From: Brachypterus glaber
Lineage: Eukaryota > Arthropoda > Insecta > Coleoptera > Kateretidae
Direction: 5' to 3'
Assembly: GCA_958510825.1 (NCBI GenBank)
Contig: OY294049.1
Coordinates: 8,556,001-8,620,000, forward strand
Length of the DNA: 64,000 nt
Shown: piece by piece, positions 56,901 to 64,000 of the stretch
Layout of the letters: every line of letters begins with the position of its first letter
Numbering within the stretch: position 1 is the stretch's first letter
Notes under the pieces: model-generated
Databases searched by the model: none
What the model was told of the DNA's origin: nothing
Seen by the model: only the letters and a program-made list of their open reading frames with translations
Program-made: the position numbers and the translations under genes

Positions 56901-59900
56901 AAGGAACCCATGGTTTAAATTTGTCTTTAACTCAAATCGTTCTCGAGTTATCGTGGTCACACATTTCCCGTACAGACAATTTTTTTTGACGGAAATAATC
57001 TTTTTGGATTTATATCGTCGAGAATTGAAAAAAAAAACAATACATTTTTAATTTTTTTATTACTAACGCAAGTCTTTCTTCGGGGAAAGTAATATAACAG
57101 TAATAAGAGAAATGGCCTATACGTGACGTAGGTATTAATATTTTTTTATAGCAAAAAAAGGTGAACCGAAAATAAGTTATTAACCCTTTAGCTGCTGAAT
57201 TGCTCTGCGCTGCTGTCGCGTGTGCGGCATTTTACACTGTGAAACGTTCATATACACCTATAGCAGTGTGAAATAAATATTTAAAGTATAAAAAACGTGA
57301 AACGCGGAAAAATTAGAATTAATAAATTAGAAATAATAATTACTATTGAGGGTTAAACCAAATTTTGCTAACTTTAGGCAGACTTGGACATGTCACGACA
57401 GGGACAAGATTGACAGCTCAAGCATATCACCACCCATTACCGATCCGTATAAGAACATTTGCGGCAGAGTCAGGCTGTAAGTAATTTATTTGGACACAAC
57501 GTATAAATACGGAATGATGTTTGTTCATACAGAGTGATTTATTAGCAACAAAATTTAGTAACTATTATTTTAAACAATCACCTGTCAAAAACTGTTCGTT
57601 TCTGTCATGATTTGTTAAAATTTTACCATGACCACCTAGATCACCCGACCTTAATCCTTGCGATTTTTATTTATTTATTTATTTTTTTATTTTATTTATT
57701 TATTCCAACTCAACAGGTCTACACCCAGTTACAGAGTTTGTGACTATAATTAGAAATTATGCGATATACATATTTATGGGGTTACTTCAAGACACTTTTT
57801 TATGCCGTGGAAATAAATGATCGTAATCAATTATTGCAGAGGATTTAAGATGCTGAAACTGATATTAGAAATAATATGAATTTACTACTCGTGCAAGAGA
57901 GTTTAGTTCATCGTTGCCAGTTATGTATTCAGGAAAATGGACTAATTTTTTAACATTTACTGTAGTTAAATTTTATTGATAAGCTTCTTTAAAATGTAAT
58001 TTAAAATGTTATTTTTACCTAAAATATGCGTAATTTTATTTTAAAACATAAAAATAATTAAACTTGTGTCTCCCTTTGCAGAACTTCTCTCTTTATCTTA
58101 TCTAAATGTAAATGGCAATAACATTAACAGTAAACTTCTGACAGGTGATTGTTTAAAATCCTATTTACTAAATTTTGTTTTGCTAAATCATGGCTACTAC
58201 GATTTACCAACTTATTTTTTATTTTTTAAACGCTATAACTTCTGAATGAAGAATGATAGGACCTATGTTTATATGAACATTTCTTGATGAAATTAGATCT
58301 ACTTTTCATTGCCAAAGTTTGTAAACGAGCTAATAAGTTACCTGTATATGCCCGCAGCAGCTAATGGGTTAAGAGTGCAAAGTTAAAGTCACTGGGACAC
58401 AGTGAAAGAATGGATTATGGATTCAGGTGTATTAACATTTTGACCTCAGGTGGGCTACCCTTTGAAGATTTTTTATCGTAATCTGATGTTAGACTGTAAG
58501 GCTATGTTACAGTACTTACCAATAAAGGCTGGATAGCCTGATCGACGTGAATCTTCAAATATTCAGCTCCGTTAGGTATTCCGTCCGCCCAGACTTTGAT
58601 TATGGTATTTCCACTTGCAATCGTTTTAATATAAAGCGAACCAACTCCAACTTCAGGTCCAGGACACACTCTTATCAAGTCATTTCTGCTGGTCCGGTAG
58701 TGCAGATTAAGCGGCCCTGCAGCGAATTTATTACCAACGTCATCATGGTAGGAAGCCTTCAGTGTGAACTCTGTGCCCACCGGTATGAAATTGAAGGGGG
58801 CTTTGGATTGTACCCGCCAATCCGACCGTATTTCCAGGTTTATGTAGTTTATCGTTTTTACTTCTACCACTATACTAATCTTTTGTTTTAGTCCTAAGTG
58901 ATCAGTTGCTACTATGATAAGCATGGCCTGACCTAAAGTTCCATAGGATTTTAACAATCCATCACTGGAAATAGTAACGATTTTGTCTTTTAGAGGCGTA
59001 GAATCCTGAGCTACTACATCGGTGCTGCTGGTTTCTGTGCCAGGAAGCCTAAAATTATGTAAAATGTCTAATTATTCCCTTATTTCTTTAGTACGAAGGC
59101 GTAGAAGGGACATAATAATTACTTTTTTAAATGAGATTTAATTCTGTAATACTAACTCAGAGTAAATATTTAATTCGTTGTTACTAACACCGAATTAAAT
59201 GTTTTTTCTGCGATAATATTGCAGAATAAATTCATTTTCTCTGTCTTAATAACACAGAATTAAAGAAAGATTTAATTCTGTAATACTAACTCAGAGTAAA
59301 TATTTAATTCGTTGTTACTAACACTGAATTAAATGTTTTTTCTGCGATAATATTGCAGAATAAATTCATTATCTCTGTCTTAGTAACACAGAATTAAAGA
59401 AAGATTTAATTCTGTAATACTAACTCAGAGTAAATATTTAATTCGTTGTTACTAACACTGAATTAAATGTTTTTTCTGCGATAATATTGCAGAATAAATT
59501 CATTTTCTCTGTCTTAGTAACACAGAATTAAAGAAAGATTTAATTCTGTAATACTAACTCAGAGTAAATATTTAATTCGTTGTTACTAACACCGAATTAA
59601 ATGTTTTTTCTGCGATAATATTGCAGAATAAATTCATTTTCTCTGTCTTAATAACACAGAATTAAAGAAAGATTTAATTCTGTAATACTAACTCAGAGTA
59701 AATATTTAATTCGTTGTTACTAACACTGAATTAAATGTTTTTTTCTGCGATAATATTGCAGAATAAATTCATTTTCTCTGTCTTAGTAACACAGAATTAA
59801 AGAAAGATTTAATTCTGTGATACTAAGACAGAATTAAATATTTTCTGTGTTACTAACACAGAAATAAATCTTTTTCTCTGTGTTACTATCACAAAATTAA

Positions 59901-62900
59901 ATCATTTTCTCTGTGTTAGAAACACAGCGAATATTATTTAATTCTGTGATAGTAACACAGAGAAAAAGATTTATTTCTGTGTTAGTAACATAGAGAAAAT
60001 ATTTAATTATGTATTAGTATTACAGAATAAATAGAACATGATTTATTTCTGTGATAGTAACACAGAATTAAAATTCTGTCTTAGTATCACAGAATTAAAT
60101 CTTTCTTTAATTCTGTGTTAAGACAGAGAAAATGAATTTACTCTGCAATATTATCGCAGAAAAAAACATTTAAACCGGTGTTAGTAACAACGAATTAAAT
60201 ATTTACTCTGAGTTAGTATTACAGAATTAAATCTCATTTAAAAAAGTAATTATTATGTCCCTTCTACGCCTTCGTACTTTAGAGCCTTCATGACTTGAAA
60301 TGAGTTTGGACTTTATTATATTAATAATATTTTTGACATTTATATGTGTGACAATTCAAGATATCATTTTTTTTTATGGAATCACTCTATAAAATTATAA
60401 ATAATAGTCTTGTGTCTAGATGTCTCCCTGCGGTAAGTGTTGGACACTTGCGCGGTAAATTGTTTTTTCTGTCTTTAGTTAAGGTTTTGTTTGTATTGAT
60501 TTCATCTACGACTAGGTGTGCTCGATATAGTACTTTCCATTACTGTCAACCTTTTGATTAAGTAATATCAACTTACCTAGTTGTTAGTGAGAAAAGTAAT
60601 GTTTTCTCAAACATTTACGTTAATCGGAAATTTCTTTCAGCATTTATTCGTTTTTTTTTTTTTAAGTTTAACCCCCTATAACTTTTTTGGTTTTGGGGGG
60701 GATTACGTTAAAAAAAAAATAGGGACCTTCCCCTCATAAAACTTGATTTTTCCTGAAAATTTTAAGTCGATCGGATTATTTGTTCTTGAGAAATCGGACA
60801 GACGGACGCGTCCGGACGGACGGACATTAAAAAAAAAGTTGCTTATATTTTCATGAAACTAATTTATATCCAAGATTTTTTGTCTAGGACGATTTTTGAA
60901 TTTTTTTTAAAATTCGAAACTACCGTATAATATACTATTCTAGCGCAGGCGCTGTGAATAAACAAGGTTAGGTTAACGCCTAAATTTAAACCAAATTTGA
61001 TAACTTACGTGTAGAGGATTTCAATGGGAGTACCATCTAAGTTGGTTTTCAGGGGTATTTCAGAATGTGGGGCCATTAGCAGACTGCGTCCAGATATAAA
61101 TTTCGGCCTGGTAAACAGGAAAGGTAGGACTACTTCAATGTCAATAGTAGCTTCGAACATGACATAAGGTTCTTTTTTATTAGCGATCATACCTTCCACA
61201 GTTGCGTTTACCCAAAGACGGGTTTTACCTGGATTTAAACCTTTTAACCTAATTACACCTCTGTGTACTTGTCTGTAATCCACGCCTAAAAAAAAAGGGT
61301 TGTCAAAATCTTATGCTATAAGCCTATACAAGAACAATATGAGTCACGAGGTATGAAGATTGAGTTTTGTTGGGTACCAAGTCATACGCAAATTCCGGGG
61401 AATGACAGAGCAGACAAACTAGCAGCACTGGGAACAAAACTGAACACCCAACTAAATCTCAGGATTCATTGGACTGAATTTTTGAAAAATATTCGAACTA
61501 CACTGCATCAGAAATGAAGTAACGAATGGAGGCATTCCCTGGAGACTAAAGGAAGATCGTTTGCTTGCCATACCCAAGAACTGATTAAGCCGTGGATAGA
61601 GTCCACAAACTTAGAAGGCACATTACCACATTTTTAAGGCTCAGGAGTGGCCACTGCCTCTCAAAGGCCCATCTACACCGAATAAGCGTGGAACGAACCT
61701 CATCTTGTTCCTGTGGAGCTCCAGTACAAAACATCAATCACATTATGCTAGAATGCCCTCAATACAGAAACGAAACAAACCAGCTCTATAGAACATTGGC
61801 TCACCATCCTGGAAACCCCCTTGATATTTCCACTATTCTCGGCAACCCAACATCCGCTGTAATTAAAGCAGTTAATTCATTTTTCGCCTCAATCCATTTA
61901 AACATCTGACAACCTTCCATTTTATCTATTCTCTTTCCAGACTTACCCCACCCCCAAAATAAAACACAAGTAGAAACAGTAGTAGTACTAGTAGTATCGC
62001 TTAATTAGAAAAAACATTTAGTAGTGTAATAGAACAAAAGTAGTGCAATAGAAACAAATAGTGTAAAAACATAATAAAATTAGTGACATATACCATTTCA
62101 AGGCCTGGACCACGAAAAACCAATTTAGCATATAAATTTCAAGACCGGACCACTGGCCGATATGGTTATTGTATGACCAAGGCCAATAAGAAAGGAGGAA
62201 GAAGAAGAAGAACAATATGACTGATTACAATATCACAGATATTTTTTAATAATTTTGTAGTAAGGAGCTGTCCATATATTCCGTAACGCGTCCAGGGGGG
62301 TCACAGAAAATGTGACAGTTTGTGACAGGGGGGAGGGAGGGGGTCTAGGAAAATGTTACGTAACGGGCGTTAATTTGGGCGAATGTTCGCCAGAAATTAA
62401 AGAAATACCCAGACAGCACATGATATCTTAAAGACGTCTTTTTTAGATCTTAATTATGTCTGGACGCCTAAAGACATAAAAAGGATATCTTATGGACTTC
62501 TTTTTAAGGATGTTTAAAAGGTATCTGATTATGATGTCTATAAGATGTCTTTTAAGTATCGGTACAAGACGTCTTAACTTCGATACTCATCGCTAAAAAT
62601 AAATTAACCACAATCAACTATTAAAAAAAATACCATTTTCTTAAAGATCTTTTTTTGAAAAACGAAAAAAATTTTAAAAAATTCAAAAAAGAAATTTTCA
62701 AAAAAAAAACTGAAAAAAAAATTAAAAAAAATAAAGAAAAAATACATTTTTTTAAGATCTTTTTTTGACAAACAAATTACCTCTCATTCTAATTCTTATT
62801 ACGCTTTTTATATCAATACGACCGTACCTAGCAATTGCTACGTTAACGTAAATGGGAGGGGGTATTATATTGTAAAGTCGCCTGCGCAAGGCGCCAGTAA

Positions 62901-63912
62901 GGCGTCTTTAAAAAGATGTCTTAAAGACGTTACCTTTTGTAACATACGACGTCGTTAAGACGTCTTTAAGATGCATATACGGCAAAAACCGACGTTTTTA
63001 AGACGTCTTGAATGACGAGCTACGACATCTTTAAGATCTCTTTAACTCATCTTTGTGCTGTCTCGGTACAGAGATCTGTAATGCCGTTTGTTGACGTGAA
63101 AAAACACATGACCAAGGCCGTAGCTATAGGGGGATGGGGAGCGTTATCTCACCTATCTTTAAATTCGAAAAAGTTGTAAATTTCATCGTTTAAAAATATA
63201 AAAGTTGTTATTTTTTTAGTCATCAAATTTTTCGTCAAAGGAAAAAAAGAAAGTTGAAATTTTAGCAGTAGTGGATCTTGAAATTCGGAACTTTATGAAA
63301 GTTGTAATTTTAACAGTATTGGGACAGTATTTTTTTTATTAACTTTTTTGTTGAGGGGATAAAAATTGTAATTTTAGACCAAAAAAAATTGTGATTTTCG
63401 ACCTTCTCGACAATTTTAAAATTGTACAGTTCCTTCCATAAGTTTTAGCTAAAAGATGTATTTAGAATGCAAATAACTGGCAATATTAGGTATTTTCTGC
63501 ATCATTCTTTGTGTTACTTACCAATTTGTTGGACGATAGTATCTTTTTCAGCAATATTATTTTGGTCAAAATGCCACTTAAAGTTTATTGGAGGATGTTC
63601 AATGGTACCCAAAATTTCCGGCGAAATTTCATTGGGCATGCCGAAGCACCAAAATGGAACGAGCGCTCCTACTTGGAATCGCGTCAGGGGGGTTTTAATT
63701 TTGATATCTTGCAAGGGTACAACGTGGATATCAACTGTGTCCTAAAAAATTAACACAAAAAATATGGAAATATGAACAATAAAGAAAAATAAAATAACAT
63801 ACCTCAGAGTAAATAATTTTTTGACCAGTAGATGGATGTTTTCCAACTGCTTTTGCCATAATTTGGGAGGTTCCTATACAATTACCGGTAACAATTCCTC
63901 CTGGAGTTACTT
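50998..63912 (-). CDS. NUP210: Nuclear pore membrane glycoprotein gp210, C-terminal 821 aa, partial
   Basis: Ten exons are read: 63912-63803, 63741-63522, 61285-61009, 59048-58520, 56771-56439, 54299-54158, 53323-53091, 52933-52766, 52143-51999 and 51308-50998. All phases agree. The gene enters from beyond the right edge. gp210 lines the lumenal ring of the nuclear pore with many Ig-like repeats and one membrane anchor. Seen here are the HVVPLQDIKIKTPLTRFQVG segment, a bacterial-Ig-like block with PVGTEFTLKASYHDDVGNKF, DHLTVGDILCLYTPV with the SSGHWCSSDP motif, a Cys-containing segment (SGWKCKYELR...YDCFVRF), then a TM helix in the penultimate exon (YKNALFMCLGMLVIFFLTFY) and a cytoplasmic tail ending in YAASPDVRRNRRDM, comparable to the YFAASSP end of human gp210. 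The tail is Cys- and Ser-rich. The large introns are packed with mobile DNA. Confidence 0.93.
51364..51987. mobile_element. CAGGGTG-family fold-back filling the last gp210 intron
   Basis: The left CAGGGGTG end and ATTCTACATTAGAAAATATG face the right TTTCTAATGTAGAATCACC and CCCCCTG end. Inner blocks (GAACCCTTTGAGA / TCTCAAAGAGTCCC, AAAGTGGCTAA) also pair. The element takes 624 of the 690 intron bases (51309-51998) and stops about 11 bp from the splice donor. Confidence 0.75.
53433..54067. mobile_element. CAGGGTG-family fold-back, copy 4
   Basis: The left AGGGTGGTCAGTAACTGGC and AAATTTAAGAGATGATTCTG pair with the right arm ending ACCAATCACCCTGT. Closest to the copy at 1732-2462. In gp210 intron (between exons 54299-54158 and 53323-53091). 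Confidence 0.75.
55360..56205. mobile_element. CAAGGCGTCC element with 7-bp target duplication
   Basis: The left end CAAGGCGTCCTTCACTTCCA and its exact inverted copy at the right end form terminal repeats of at least 26 bp (through GGCCGC). ACTAAAG flanks both ends (55353-55359 and 56206-56212). The 846-bp interior has no transposase. End repeat plus 7-8 bp duplication suggest a hAT-like non-autonomous element. In a gp210 intron. Confidence 0.8.
56217..56428. repeat. About 200-bp direct repeat, copy 2
   Basis: Partner of 50479-50670. It begins right after the 7-bp duplication of the element at 55360-56205 and ends 11 bp short of the exon at 56439. Confidence 0.6.
56850..57090. repeat. Interspersed repeat, copy 2 (partner at 7210-7600)
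   Basis: Carries CCGATTTTTACCAAAAACAA, GAGTTATCGTGGTCACA, ACTAACGCAAG and TCGGGGAAAGTAA in the same order as the copy in the Tg1 gene. In a gp210 intron. Confidence 0.6.
57180..58372. mobile_element. TTAACCCTTTAGCTGCTG fold-back with nested element
   Basis: The ends TTAACCCTTTAGCTGCTG and CAGCAGCTAATGGGTTAA are inverted repeats. A second inverted pair lies inside (TTTAAACAATCACCTGTCA near 57570 and its complement near 58140-58165), and this inner part contains mariner transposase remnants. In a gp210 intron. Confidence 0.65.
57620..57955 (+). pseudogene. mariner-like transposase remnant
   Basis: PPRSPDLNPCDFY at about 57628-57667 is the last catalytic Asp block of mariner transposases. After an inserted A/T-rich stretch, sequence resembling the C-terminus follows (WGYFKTLFYA-like, then VHRCQLCIQENG), with an in-frame stop. 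The N-terminal two thirds are absent. Confidence 0.65.
59091..60277. mobile_element. Fold-back element made of 134-bp tandem repeats
   Basis: The ends GTACGAAGGCGTAGAAGGGA and inverted are exact for over 60 bp, flanked by TTTA (59087-59090 and 60278-60281). Between 59134 and 59810 there are five head-to-tail units of 134-135 bp (each with TTTAATTCTGTAATACTAAC, TTAATTCGTTGTTACTAACA, CTGCGATAATATTGCAGAAT). The right side has one inverted unit plus shorter GTTAGTAACACAGAATTAAA units. No coding capacity. In a gp210 intron. Confidence 0.85.
60600..60960. repeat. Interspersed repeat (GATCGGATT...CAGGCGCTGTGAAT)
   Basis: Another copy of the family at 200-380 and 22245-22625: TTTAACCCCCTATAACTTTT, ACTTGATTTTTCCTGAAAAT, AAGTCGATCGGATTA, GGACGGACGGAC and the end CTAGCGCAGGCGCTGTGAAT. 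In a gp210 intron. Confidence 0.65.
61345..62215 (+). mobile_element. Non-LTR retrotransposon 3' end, copy 2, broken frame
   Basis: Reads FCWVPSHTQIPGN and RADKLAALGTKL (RNase H end), then an in-frame TGA at about 61515 and a frame change near 61590 before the zinc-knuckle part (CSCGAPVQNINHIMLECPQY, to the stop at 61909). The 3' UTR ends in GGCCAATAAGAAAGGAGG and AGAAGAAGA repeats, comparable with 32140-32189. Same family as 31390-32189. Inserted in a gp210 intron. Confidence 0.8.
62408..63066. mobile_element. CCCAGACAGCACA MITE rich in AAGACGTCTT
   Basis: The left CCCAGACAGCACA and right TGTGCTGTCTCGG are inverted ends flanked by TA (62406-62407 and 63067-63068). The palindromes AAGACGTCTT and AAGACATC-like variants recur at least six times near both ends. 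No coding capacity. In a gp210 intron. Confidence 0.75.
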
Positions 63913-64000
63913 CTAAAAAATAGATTTTGGGCTATATTAACAAAAAAATTCAAAATATTAAAATGCCTAAGTGCCCTCTGATAACTCATTAGACTTTTTC

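Overview
The window looks like nuclear DNA from an insect. It is very A+T-rich, it holds spliced eukaryotic genes with consensus GT..AG introns, and it is densely filled with fold-back (palindromic) elements, Tc1/mariner relics and jockey-like non-LTR fragments. A beetle is my best guess from the style of repeats and proteins, but that is inference. No prokaryotic or viral gene was seen.

Ten genes can be read with exon phases that agree across every junction. From left to right they are: a secreted thyroglobulin type-1-like repeat protein (-, 4100-11398); MPHOSPH10/Mpp10 of the U3 snoRNP (+, 11839-14225); POLR1E/RPA49 of RNA polymerase I (+, 16285-23003); a small single-pass membrane protein (-, 24234-24757); a 91-residue acidic protein that may be the KEOPS subunit GON7 (+, 25301-25642); ADRM1/Rpn13, the proteasomal ubiquitin receptor (+, 26558-30919); a divergent OGG1 paralogue (-, 34768-40984); canonical OGG1 (-, 41177-42611); cytoplasmic seryl-tRNA synthetase (+, 43078-47087); and the C-terminal 821 residues of the nuclear pore membrane glycoprotein gp210/NUP210 (-, 50998-63912, continuing past the right edge).

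The housekeeping genes serve ribosome biogenesis (Mpp10, RPA49), translation (SerRS), protein turnover (Rpn13), DNA repair (OGG1) and the nuclear pore (gp210). They do not form a pathway. Three head-to-head pairs share short 5' intervals of about 440-545 bp: Tg1/Mpp10, membrane protein/GON7-like, and OGG1/SerRS.

The most distinctive biology is the tandem OGG1 pair. The upstream copy keeps nearly all known active-site and lesion-reading residues. The downstream copy starts 192 bp after it and is an intact 376-residue reading frame. It keeps the catalytic Lys and Asp but has lost most positions that read 8-oxoguanine or the opposite cytosine, has lost an intron, and has gained an acidic then lysine-rich tail.

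The rest of the window is mobile DNA, mostly in introns. At least twenty long inverted-repeat elements can be delimited, several with exact target duplications and several nested. Notable cases are a MITE filling most of the last gp210 intron, one 19 bp from a splice donor in the Tg1 gene, one filling most of Mpp10 intron 1, and a 1.19-kb element built of 134-bp tandem repeats.
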